This document shows positions 56,759 to 64,000 of a DNA stretch of 64,000 bases, one piece after another. The notes beneath the pieces were generated by a model, which saw only the letters and a program-made list of their open reading frames with translations, did no database searches and was not told the DNA's origin. This DNA comes from Vibrio sp. MedPE-SWchi. Its GTDB lineage: Bacteria > Pseudomonadota > Gammaproteobacteria > Enterobacterales > Vibrionaceae. Where the stretch lies: the NCBI GenBank assembly GCA_001874155.1, contig MPDB01000006.1, positions 62,001 to 126,000 of the forward strand, read 5' to 3'. The position numbers and the translations under genes were made by a program. Numbering within the stretch: position 1 is the first letter of the stretch; the number at the start of each line of letters is the position of its first letter.

Positions 56759-57475
56759 ATGCATTTTAATCCACCACTTGAATCTGCACGATTAATCAAG
56801 CGATACAAACGCTTCTTGGCTGACATTGAGTTGCCCGATCAGTCGCAACGTACAATTCACTGTGCCAATACTGGCGCAATGACAGGGTGTGCTGAAGCAG
56901 GCAATACCGTGTGGTATTCCACGTCAGACAACCCCAAGCGTAAATACCCAAATAGCTGGGAGCTTGCTCAGACTCAGAGAGGGGATTGGATCTGCATCAA
57001 TACGGTAAAAGCCAATCACCTCGCGGTGGAAGCCATTGAAAATGGGGTTATTTCAGAACTTGCTGACTATGACAAATTGAGAACGGAAGTGAAGTACGGC
57101 AGTGAAAATAGTCGCATCGATATCTTGCTCAATTCAAAAACTAAGCCAGAATGCTATATAGAGGTAAAAAGCGTCACTCTACTGGATGAACACAATAATG
57201 GTCAGGGCTACTTCCCAGATGCAGTGACAACTCGTGGTCAGAAGCATTTGAGAGAGCTCACGGAAATGGCGAAAAATGGAAGCAGAGCAATACTTTTATT
57301 CACTGTTTTACATACAGGGATTGAAAAAGTGTCTGCCGCACACCATATAGACGCCAACTATTCAAATTTACTAAACCAAGCAATAGAACATGGCGTAGAA
57401 GTACTGTGCTACAAGGCTCAGATTACTGAATCAGAGATCAAACTCATTTCAGCGGTTGAATTTATCAATAACTAG
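56759..57475 (+). CDS. sfsA: SfsA (sugar fermentation stimulation protein)
   Basis: A 238-residue protein. I start at [22 protein letters not shown], which aligns with the E. coli start MEFSPPL, rather than the longer track ORF. An OB-like N-terminal half contains [10 protein letters not shown], and the C-terminal half has a PD-(D/E)xK-like core (SRIDILL then [24 protein letters not shown]). The E. coli protein was found as an enhancer of maltose gene expression with DNA binding. A nuclease-type fold is suggested by the D...ExK pattern, but the true activity is unclear. It lies in the usual order sfsA-dksA-gluQ-pcnB-folK. Confidence 0.94.
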   Translation: MHFNPPLESARLIKRYKRFLADIELPDQSQRTIHCANTGAMTGCAEAGNTVWYSTSDNPKRKYPNSWELAQTQRGDWICINTVKANHLAVEAIENGVISELADYDKLRTEVKYGSENSRIDILLNSKTKPECYIEVKSVTLLDEHNNGQGYFPDAVTTRGQKHLRELTEMAKNGSRAILLFTVLHTGIEKVSAAHHIDANYSNLLNQAIEHGVEVLCYKAQITESEIKLISAVEFINN

Positions 57476-57570
57476 CGAAAAATGATGTCATCTTCACAAT
57501 GATAAAAAGTTTGTTTTCCAAGATTTGCTTCGCCCGTTTGTTTTTGCTATAGATAGCCGCCTTAAAATAG

Positions 57571-57584
57571 ACTGCTCGAGCAGT
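57571..57584. promoter_or_regulatory. 14-bp perfect palindrome in the dksA 5' region
   Basis: ACTGCTCGAGCAGT is an exact palindrome, 27 nt before the dksA ATG and just after TAAAAT, a possible -10. It could be an operator or form an RNA hairpin in the 5' UTR. No known regulator consensus fits well. Confidence 0.4.
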
Positions 57585-57611
57585 TGACTAGGTGTTAGTA
57601 GGAGATGCTGC

Positions 57612-58058
57612 ATGCCAGAATCAAAGAAAAAAGCGATTGGCATCCTAGCCATTGCAGGTGTTGAGCCTTACCAAGCAAAGCCAGGTGAAGAGTACATGTC
57701 ACCTGAGCAGGTGACTCATTTTACAAAAATTTTAGACGCTTGGCGCAATCAGCTAAGAGTGGAAGTTGATCGTACCGTGCATCATATGCAAGACGAAGCG
57801 GCAAACTTCCCAGATCCAGTTGACCGCGCTTCTCAAGAAGAAGAATTCAGCCTAGAACTTCGAAATCGTGACCGTGAGCGTCGCTTGATTAAGAAGATCG
57901 AAAAGACACTGAACAAAATCGAAGAAGATGATTTCGGTTTCTGTGAGTCTTGTGGCGTTGAAATCGGCATTCGTCGCTTAGAGGCTCGCCCTACTGCAGA
58001 CCTATGTATCGACTGTAAAACTCTTTCTGAGATTAAAGAGAAACAGCAACAAGGTTAA
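57612..58058 (+). CDS. dksA: RNA polymerase-binding transcription factor DksA
   Basis: A 148-residue protein that enters the secondary channel of RNA polymerase and, with ppGpp, controls rRNA and amino-acid promoters. The coiled coil (about residues 33-105) carries the tip region [18 protein letters not shown] with the key DxxDxA pattern. The zinc finger is CESCGVEIG...CIDCK, with all four cysteines, so it is not the Cys-less paralogue. The start [21 protein letters not shown] is typical. AGGAG lies 7 nt upstream. A terminator follows. Confidence 0.97.
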   Translation: MPESKKKAIGILAIAGVEPYQAKPGEEYMSPEQVTHFTKILDAWRNQLRVEVDRTVHHMQDEAANFPDPVDRASQEEEFSLELRNRDRERRLIKKIEKTLNKIEEDDFGFCESCGVEIGIRRLEARPTADLCIDCKTLSEIKEKQQQG

Positions 58059-58075
58059 CCCTTGATTCTGTTGAT

Positions 58076-58099
58076 AAAGGGAGCTTTGGCTCCCTTTTT
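58076..58099 (+). terminator. dksA terminator
   Basis: A 9-bp stem, AAAGGGAGC/GCTCCCTTT with loop TTTG, ends in a T-run (TTTTT), 17 nt after the dksA stop. Confidence 0.9.
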
Positions 58100-58124
58100 G
58101 CGGTTTTAGTATCAGGCGAATTTT

Positions 58125-59000
58125 ATGAGTTATGTTGGTCGTTTTGCCCCTTCCCCTTCAGGCCCATTGCATTTTGGGTCTTTAGTCGCAGCGCTTGGAA
58201 GTTATTTTCAGGCCAAATCTCAGCAGGGCAAATGGCTGGTTAGAATAGAAGATCTCGATCCCCCTCGTGAAATGGTCGGGGCATCAGATCTGATATTGGC
58301 GACATTAGACGCTTATCACCTTCATTGGGATGGTGAGGTCATCTACCAAAGCCAGCGTCATGAATTCTATCAAAGCCAAATAGAGCAATGGTTAGACTCG
58401 AAAGAAGCCTATTTCTGTCAGTGTACGCGCAAACAGATTAAACAGTCTGGCGGTTTCTATTTAGGGACATGTCGCGATGCCACTATAACCTCGAATGAAC
58501 CCTGTTCTGTTCGCTTTAAAGTGCCTCAAGCGATTGATCATTTTATCGATCAAAAACATGGCCAGATTGATATTCCAGCCTCTTTAGCAGATGAAGATTT
58601 TATTATTAAGCGTCGTGATGGATTGTACGCTTATAATCTTGCGGTAGTATTGGACGATATTGATCAAGGCATCACAGAAGTGGTTCGAGGTGCCGATCTT
58701 ATTGAACCAACAGGTCGACAGATAAACTTATACCATGCGATGAAGCAGCCAGAGGTGAGCTACCTCCATTTGCCTCTCGCTTTGGATAGCAATGGCAATA
58801 AGTTATCAAAGCAGAACCACGCGCCTGCGCTCGACAATGAAGCGCCTGTCGCGGCACTTTTAGCGGCAATGACGTTTCTTGGTTTTACTATTGATACGCA
58901 TATCGCCAATGCCAAAATAGACGAAATTGTAAACTGGGGCTGCCAGAATTGGTCTTTACAGAACTTACCAAATAGCCTGGCAAAGACAGCACATTTTTAA
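58125..59000 (+). CDS. gluQ: Glutamyl-queuosine tRNA(Asp) synthetase
   Basis: A 291-residue GluRS paralogue lacking the anticodon-binding domain. It attaches glutamate to queuosine at position 34 of tRNA-Asp. The start GRFAPSPSGPLHFGSLVAALGSY holds the HIGH-like motif HFGS, and the KMSKS-like motif is KLSKQNHAP. Cysteines of the zinc site appear in YFCQCTRKQIK and LGTCRD. Length and the missing C-terminal domain distinguish it from GltX. It follows dksA, as in E. coli (where it was called yadB). A ribosome-binding site is hard to see. Confidence 0.95.
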   Translation: MSYVGRFAPSPSGPLHFGSLVAALGSYFQAKSQQGKWLVRIEDLDPPREMVGASDLILATLDAYHLHWDGEVIYQSQRHEFYQSQIEQWLDSKEAYFCQCTRKQIKQSGGFYLGTCRDATITSNEPCSVRFKVPQAIDHFIDQKHGQIDIPASLADEDFIIKRRDGLYAYNLAVVLDDIDQGITEVVRGADLIEPTGRQINLYHAMKQPEVSYLHLPLALDSNGNKLSKQNHAPALDNEAPVAALLAAMTFLGFTIDTHIANAKIDEIVNWGCQNWSLQNLPNSLAKTAHF

Positions 59001-59102
59001 AATAGCGCTCCTTAGGCTATTATTAGCCCCCAATTAGGCCTTACTAGGCAAACAATCACTTACTAAAGCAACCTTGGTATAAGCCAATATTGCCAGAAGC
59101 AC

Positions 59103-60449
59103 ATGAATAATAACGAATATACACCAAGCCAATTTCCAGAACTTGCACTCAATGTTCTTACTAGAGAAGAGCACAATATTTCGCGCAAGCAGATCAGTGA
59201 CAATGCTCTTAAGGTGCTATACCGACTCAATGGCGCTGGTTTTGAAGCTTACCTCGTTGGAGGTGGCGTAAGAGACTTGCTGCTTGGTCTAGGACCAAAA
59301 GATTTTGATATTGCAACCAATGCGACACCAGAGCAGATCAAACACCTCTTTAGAAACTGTCGCCTTATCGGTCGCCGTTTCCGTTTAGCGCACATTATGT
59401 TTGGTCGCGACATTATTGAAGTGGCGACTTTCCGTGGGCATCACCAAGAGCCAAGCAAAAATGTCTCAGCGCAATCTGATGAAGGCATGCTGCTCCGTGA
59501 CAATGTCTATGGCACGATTGATGAAGATGCAGAGCGCCGTGATTTCTCGATCAATGCGATGTATTACAACATCGGTGACTACAGCATCCATGACTACGCG
59601 GGTGGTGTTGAAGACTTAGAAGACAAGCTCATTCGATTGATTGGTGACCCGGAAGTACGCTATCGCGAAGATCCCGTTCGTATGTTGCGTGCCATCCGAT
59701 TTGCCGCCAAGTTAGACTTTGATATTGAAGAAGATACGGCTGCGCCTATTGAAGATCTCGCCCCTTTGTTACAAGGCATTCCTTCAGCGCGTCTGTACGA
59801 AGAGTCATTGAAGCTGCTGCAATCAGGTTACGGGCTTGAAACCTATCACCTGATGCGAGAGTACAACTTATTCCAACAAATGTTCCCTACCATTGCAGAG
59901 CACTTCACTGAAGATTACGCGTCGCAGACGGAACAAATGTTAGATCTCGTCTTCGATTCGACCGATCTTCGCTTAGAAGAAGGCAAGCGAATTAACCCTG
60001 CCTTTATGTTTGCAGCGATGCTTTGGTACCCGCTTAATTCTGTCGCCGAACAACTCATGGAAGAGCGTAAGATGGGTCATTACGATGCCATCATGGAAGC
60101 AAGTAATATTGTCCTCGATGCGCAAGTAAAAACCATTGCTATTCCACGTCGCCATACCGCGACTATTCGTGAAGTTTGGCAGCTTCAACTGCGTCTACCG
60201 CGCAGAAATGGCAAGCGTGCATTCCGATTGATGGAGCTTAATAAGTTCCGTGCCGGCTTTGACTTCCTAGAGATGCGAGGGGAAGTCGAAGGTGGGGAAA
60301 CTAAGAAGCTAGCCGATTGGTGGAACACGTTCCAAAATGCGGGACGCAACATGCGTCAGGCTATGACAACCGACCTCGATGATACAGGCTCTAAAACACC
60401 GTATCGCCGCCGTAGAAACAATCGCAAGAAAAAGAGTAAACCAGAGTAA
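59103..60449 (+). CDS. pcnB: Poly(A) polymerase I
   Basis: A 448-residue class II nucleotidyltransferase that adds poly(A) tails to RNAs and marks them for decay. The head domain has GGGVRDLLLG and the catalytic DFDIATN, followed by RRDFSINAMYY and the flexible neck motif RYREDPVRMLRAIRFAAKL. The C terminus is very basic (YRRRRNNRKKKSKPE), as in PcnB and unlike the CCA-adding enzyme. Its stop overlaps the start of folK by one base (TAATG). The start ATG has only a weak ribosome-binding site, which fits the poor translation known for E. coli pcnB. Confidence 0.95.
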   Translation: MNNNEYTPSQFPELALNVLTREEHNISRKQISDNALKVLYRLNGAGFEAYLVGGGVRDLLLGLGPKDFDIATNATPEQIKHLFRNCRLIGRRFRLAHIMFGRDIIEVATFRGHHQEPSKNVSAQSDEGMLLRDNVYGTIDEDAERRDFSINAMYYNIGDYSIHDYAGGVEDLEDKLIRLIGDPEVRYREDPVRMLRAIRFAAKLDFDIEEDTAAPIEDLAPLLQGIPSARLYEESLKLLQSGYGLETYHLMREYNLFQQMFPTIAEHFTEDYASQTEQMLDLVFDSTDLRLEEGKRINPAFMFAAMLWYPLNSVAEQLMEERKMGHYDAIMEASNIVLDAQVKTIAIPRRHTATIREVWQLQLRLPRRNGKRAFRLMELNKFRAGFDFLEMRGEVEGGETKKLADWWNTFQNAGRNMRQAMTTDLDDTGSKTPYRRRRNNRKKKSKPE

Positions 60450-60934
60450 TGGCGATAGTGTACATAGCGATCGGCAGTAACTTAGCCGATCCCGTTGGGC
60501 AAGCGACTGACGCTATTGAGGCGTTAAAGCATATACCCAAGTCGACATTTCTTTCGACATCACAGCTTTATAGCAGCACCCCAATGGGGCCACAAGATCA
60601 GCCTGATTACATCAACGCGGTCGCTGCGATTGAAACCCAATTAACGCCACTTGAGCTTCTCGATTGCACTCAAACAATTGAATTAGAGCAAGGGCGAGTC
60701 CGTAAAGATGAACGCTGGGGTCCACGCACCCTAGACTTGGACATCATTCTTTATGGCAATGAAGTGATCGATTCCGAGCGTCTTATCGTTCCACATTACG
60801 GAATGAAAGAGCGTGAGTTTGTTCTCTACCCGCTTGCTGAAATCGCACCAAATTTAATACTCCCTGATGGGACTGAGATCCAACAACTGCTGCTTAGCGT
60901 AGAGAGAAATGGACTCAGCACTTGGCAATCATAG
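60449..60934 (+). CDS. folK: HPPK: 2-amino-4-hydroxy-6-hydroxymethyldihydropteridine pyrophosphokinase
   Basis: A 161-residue folate-pathway enzyme that transfers pyrophosphate from ATP to the pterin. The start YIAIGSNLADP, the loop YSSTPMGPQDQPDYINAVAAIET and the signature RWGPRTLDLDIILYG with the metal-binding Asp pair are all present. Translationally coupled to pcnB, and 23 nt upstream of panB. It links folate and pantothenate synthesis in one transcription unit. Confidence 0.97.
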   Translation: MAIVYIAIGSNLADPVGQATDAIEALKHIPKSTFLSTSQLYSSTPMGPQDQPDYINAVAAIETQLTPLELLDCTQTIELEQGRVRKDERWGPRTLDLDIILYGNEVIDSERLIVPHYGMKEREFVLYPLAEIAPNLILPDGTEIQQLLLSVERNGLSTWQS

Positions 60935-60957
60935 CCAACGCCTTGTAAGGAAAAACA

Positions 60958-61752
60958 ATGAAAAAAGTAACAATCAACGACCTAATCAAATGCAAACAAG
61001 AAGGCCGTAAATTCGCGACTTCCACCGCTTACGATGCCAGTTTTGCACAACTATTTGAAAGCCAAGAGATGCCAGTATTATTGGTAGGTGACTCTTTAGG
61101 CATGGTTTTACAAGGAAAAAGCGATACGCTTCCTGTTACCGTTGATGATGTGGCCTACCACACGCGCTGTGTACGCGCTGGCAGCCCAAACTGTTTGTTA
61201 ATGGCTGATATGCCATTTATGAGTTATGCCACCCCTGAGCTGGCTTGTGAGAGTGCGGCTAAATTGATGCAAGCGGGCGCTAACATGGTCAAGCTTGAAG
61301 GCGGTGACTGGCTAGTTGATACCGTTAAAATGCTGACTGAGCGTGCGGTTCCTGTCTGTGCTCATTTAGGGTTAACCCCTCAGTCGGTCAATATTTTCGG
61401 TGGCTATAAAGTGCAAGGCCGCGATCAAGAAAATGCCGATCGTATGGTTAAAGACGCATTAGCGTTGCAAGAAGCCGGTGCTCAAATAGTCCTGCTTGAA
61501 TGTGTTCCCGCTGAACTCGCCAAACGCATTACTGAAGTTTTGGACGTGCCGGTTATTGGTATCGGTGCGGGCAACGTGACCGATGGTCAGATCCTCGTTA
61601 TGCATGACATGTTTGGTATTTCCGCCAATTACATGCCAAGATTTTCAAAGAACTTCCTCGCTGAAACGGGCGATATGCGCTCTGCTGTAGCCAAATACAT
61701 CAGTGAAGTGGAAAGCGGTGCTTTCCCTGATGACGCTCACACCATCGCTTAG
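60958..61752 (+). CDS. panB: 3-methyl-2-oxobutanoate hydroxymethyltransferase
   Basis: A 264-residue TIM-barrel enzyme that makes ketopantoate from 2-oxoisovalerate and methylene-tetrahydrofolate, the first step to pantothenate. The conserved segments are [33 protein letters not shown]-type [12 protein letters not shown], and [31 protein letters not shown] precedes the ATG. panC follows 11 nt later. Decameric in other bacteria. Confidence 0.97.
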   Translation: MKKVTINDLIKCKQEGRKFATSTAYDASFAQLFESQEMPVLLVGDSLGMVLQGKSDTLPVTVDDVAYHTRCVRAGSPNCLLMADMPFMSYATPELACESAAKLMQAGANMVKLEGGDWLVDTVKMLTERAVPVCAHLGLTPQSVNIFGGYKVQGRDQENADRMVKDALALQEAGAQIVLLECVPAELAKRITEVLDVPVIGIGAGNVTDGQILVMHDMFGISANYMPRFSKNFLAETGDMRSAVAKYISEVESGAFPDDAHTIA

Positions 61753-61763
61753 GGAGTCCAAGC

Positions 61764-62663
61764 ATGCAAACTTTAGCTGAGATAGCGTTAGTTCGAGATC
61801 AGATTAAGCAATTCAAACGCGATGGTCGCACTATTGCCTTTGTTCCAACGATGGGCAATCTGCACGAAGGGCATATCACGTTAGTAAAAAAAGCACGAGA
61901 ACATGCCGATGTTGTTGTCGTCAGCATTTTCGTCAACCCAATGCAATTTGAACGTGCCGATGATCTAACCAACTATCCTCGCACGCTAGACGATGATTTA
62001 GCTAAGTTGAATGCGGAAGGGGTTGAGTTAGTGTTTACGCCAACACCTGATGTCATGTACCCGCAAGGATTGGACAAGCAGTGTTTTGTCGAAGTCCCTG
62101 TGTTGTCTACGATGCTAGAAGGCGCTTCGCGCCCTGGTCACTTCCGTGGCGTTGCAACTATCGTGACGAAATTGTTCAACATTGTTCAACCTAACTTTGC
62201 ATGCTTTGGCGAAAAAGACTTCCAACAACTGGCTGTTATCCGTCAAATGACGACAGACCTTGCTTTGGATATCCAGATTATCGGTGTTCCGACGGTACGT
62301 GAAATGGATGGCGTTGCGATGAGCTCTCGCAATGGCTTATTAACCATTGATGAGCGCCAACGCGCCCCTGTTGTTGCTCGTACTATGCGATGGGTTAGCA
62401 GTGCTATTCGCGGCGGGCGTAGTGATTACGACTCTCTGATTGAAGATGCCAGTGACCAACTGCGTGCCGCCGGTCTTCAGCCGGATGAAATTTTTATCCG
62501 TGATGCCAAAAACCTGCAATCGGTAACAACAGAAAGCACACAAGCTGTCATTCTGATGTCGGCTTTCTTGGGTCAAGCAAGGCTCATTGACAATCAAGTG
62601 GTTGAGTTAGTTTCTGAGAGCAAAGATGAAAAGCCTGAGGTTCAGTCTTCAGAATCTGAATAA
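61764..62663 (+). CDS. panC: Pantothenate synthetase
   Basis: A 299-residue ATP-dependent ligase that joins pantoate and beta-alanine. The nucleotide-binding HxGH is in [24 protein letters not shown] lies in the active site, [15 protein letters not shown] is conserved, and MSSRN in [10 protein letters not shown] serves as the KMSKS-like loop. A short extra acidic tail ([15 protein letters not shown]) extends beyond the family core. panD, needed for beta-alanine, is not in the window. A strong terminator follows. Confidence 0.97.
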   Translation: MQTLAEIALVRDQIKQFKRDGRTIAFVPTMGNLHEGHITLVKKAREHADVVVVSIFVNPMQFERADDLTNYPRTLDDDLAKLNAEGVELVFTPTPDVMYPQGLDKQCFVEVPVLSTMLEGASRPGHFRGVATIVTKLFNIVQPNFACFGEKDFQQLAVIRQMTTDLALDIQIIGVPTVREMDGVAMSSRNGLLTIDERQRAPVVARTMRWVSSAIRGGRSDYDSLIEDASDQLRAAGLQPDEIFIRDAKNLQSVTTESTQAVILMSAFLGQARLIDNQVVELVSESKDEKPEVQSSESE

Positions 62664-62700
62664 AAAGATACTATTCTCTGCAATTCAAAAACACATATGC

Positions 62701-62730
62701 AAAAAGGTCGACATTACGTCGACCTTTTTT
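62701..62730. terminator. Bidirectional terminator between panC and the ABC exporter
   Basis: A 12-bp stem, AAAAAGGTCGAC/GTCGACCTTTTT with loop ATTAC, is flanked by A-run and T-run. It lies between convergent genes and should serve both. Confidence 0.93.
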
Positions 62731-62759
62731 GTTTTAGGTAAAATGCGTATCAACGTTTC

Positions 62760-63530
62760 TTAGCTGCGTAAGCCAATGCCTCGAGTCACCAAATAATGGG
62801 CAACTGCATAAAGGCCAAGAACAAAGACGATAAGCACAGAAAACGAGGTGACAATATCCACATCAGAAACGCCTAGGAAGCCATATCGAAACGCATTTAC
62901 CATATAGACTATTGGGTTAATCTTCGACACCCCTTGCCAAAACTCAGGCAACAGGCTAATCGAATAAAACACGCCACCTAAGTAGGTTAAGGGCGTCAAT
63001 ATAAAGGTTGGGATAATGGAAATATCATCAAACGTTTTCGCAAAAACGGCGTTGATAAGCCCGCCAAGTGAAAAAACGACTGAGGTTAAAAAGACCGTAA
63101 GCGCGATAATGCCCCAATGCTCAACCTGAAGATCGACAAAAAACAGCGAAACGAAGGTGACAATAGTGCCAACCAATAAACCACGCGTTACGCCCCCCAT
63201 CACAAAGCCAGCAATGATGACGTAGTTTGGCACTGGCGCCACCAGCAATTCTTCAATGTTCTTTTGGAACTTGGCACTAAAAAACGATGAAGCGACATTG
63301 GAATAGGAGTTGGTGATCACCGACATCATGATCAGTCCAGGAACAATATACTCCATATAACTAAAGCCATTCATCTCCCCAATTCGAGAGCCGATTAAAC
63401 TACCAAAAATGATGAAGTAGAGCGTCATGGTGATCGCTGGCGGAACAAGAGTCTGCACCCAAATACGAGTGAAGCGATTAATTTCCTTGGTGACTAAGCT
63501 ACAAAATGCCGTCCAATAAATTTGATACAT
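62760..63530 (-). CDS. ABC-2 type exporter permease (YadH-like)
   Basis: A 256-residue inner-membrane permease with six hydrophobic helices. The start MYQIYWTAFCSLVTKEINRFTRIW and the ABC-2 signature near LTYLGGVFYSISLLPEFWQGVSKINPIVY match YadH. The substrate is not known for the family. Its ATG is 2 nt after the stop of the ATPase gene, so the pair is one operon. The E. coli yadGH genes also lie near the pan genes, which supports the call. Confidence 0.9.
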   Translation of the reverse strand: MYQIYWTAFCSLVTKEINRFTRIWVQTLVPPAITMTLYFIIFGSLIGSRIGEMNGFSYMEYIVPGLIMMSVITNSYSNVASSFFSAKFQKNIEELLVAPVPNYVIIAGFVMGGVTRGLLVGTIVTFVSLFFVDLQVEHWGIIALTVFLTSVVFSLGGLINAVFAKTFDDISIIPTFILTPLTYLGGVFYSISLLPEFWQGVSKINPIVYMVNAFRYGFLGVSDVDIVTSFSVLIVFVLGLYAVAHYLVTRGIGLRS

Positions 63531-63532
63531 GA

Positions 63533-64000
63533 TTACTGCTCCTCAGCCTGATCTCTAACAATACTGACAAACAGCTCTTCCAGGCGATTGGCTTTATTTC
63601 GCATTGAAAGCACTTTGATTCCTTGGTCTGTTAATTGACTGAACACATGGTTTAGACCTAACGATTTCTCAATCTCAATCTCAAGTGACCCGTTTACCAG
63701 ATGCTGAGAGTTCACGCCGTCAAGGTCAGCTAATGTCTCTACGCCTTCCAAATCAAGAATGAACGTTTCAACGTGAAGTTGATTGAGTAACGCCTTCATT
63801 GACGTGTTTTCAATCAACTCACCACGATTAATGATACCGATGTTACGACACAGCATTTCTGCTTCTTCAAGGTAATGGGTCGTCAAGATGATCGTGATCC
63901 CCTGCTCCTTGTTCACTTTTTTAAGGAAGTCCCACATTGAGCGACGAAGCTCTATATCGACACCAGCTGTGGGCTCATCCAAAATCAACAATTGGGGCTC
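63533..64000 (-). CDS. ABC exporter ATP-binding protein (YadG-like), C-terminal half only
   Basis: The frame runs off the right edge of the window, so only about 155 codons are seen and the TTG start given in the track is not real. Visible are Walker B with the D-loop (LLILDEPTAGVD, reading in from the edge), and the switch His in ILTTHYLEEAE. The C-terminal region of the drug/polysaccharide exporter ATPases follows. Walker A and the signature lie outside. Partner of the YadH-like permease. Confidence 0.9.
   Translation of the reverse strand, partial: EPQLLILDEPTAGVDIELRRSMWDFLKKVNKEQGITIILTTHYLEEAEMLCRNIGIINRGELIENTSMKALLNQLHVETFILDLEGVETLADLDGVNSQHLVNGSLEIEIEKSLGLNHVFSQLTDQGIKVLSMRNKANRLEELFVSIVRDQAEEQ

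Overview
The window is a stretch of chromosome from a Vibrio species or close relative (Vibrionaceae). The evidence is a ChiS-type chitin sensor next to a complete chitobiose (GlcNAc)2 uptake and catabolism operon, an OmpU-like porin end beside dacB, and a housekeeping gene order that matches what I remember of the V. cholerae large chromosome from about VC0633 down to VC0589. That synteny is recalled, not computed. I see no rRNA, tRNA, CRISPR array, prophage or insertion sequence.

Layout. 1-12.8 kb: porin 3' end, dacB (PBP4), a short CBS-less MgtE-type Mg2+ transporter with an unusual structured leader encoding a 14-residue peptide, a DUF454 membrane protein, tyrS, an M23 endopeptidase, an RND pump with its adaptor, erpA, hemL, and an unlisted 40-residue membrane protein. 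12.8-18.6 kb: an AI-2E/PerM family protein, rsmC and chiS. 18.6-34 kb: a 750-nt regulatory gap, then the chitobiose operon. It encodes a periplasmic binding protein, two permeases, two ATPases, a GH9 glucosaminidase, a glucosamine kinase, a GH20 hexosaminidase, the GH94 chitobiose phosphorylase and a phosphohexomutase, and ends at a clear terminator. 34-46 kb: a DJ-1/PfpI protein, a ribbon-helix-helix protein, the Fur-boxed fbpABC iron transporter, a DsbC-like protein, glnK-amtB behind a sigma-54-type promoter, and a TAXI/TRAP transporter. 46-64 kb: yacL, acnB, a patatin/outer-membrane-barrel protein, mrcB, hrpB, sfsA, dksA, gluQ, pcnB, folK, panB, panC and a yadGH-type ABC exporter cut by the window end.

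How it works together. ChiS, gated by the chitobiose-binding protein, is expected to switch on the adjacent operon. The ABC transporter imports the disaccharide. In the cytoplasm it is split by phosphorolysis (GH94, then the mutase) or hydrolysis (GH20). The GH9 enzyme and kinase handle glucosamine-containing units.

The observations I find most worth testing are: (1) the mgtE leader, where the ribosome-binding site and first codons of a 14-codon Asp/Pro-containing peptide lie in a 15-bp two-part hairpin upstream of a transporter that lacks its own Mg2+-sensing CBS domains; (2) a chain of three tiny overlapping upstream ORFs running into the ribosome-binding site of the chitobiose-binding-protein gene; (3) the 40-residue Cys-Cys membrane microprotein; and (4) stem-loops placed after the binding-protein gene in three separate transporter operons.
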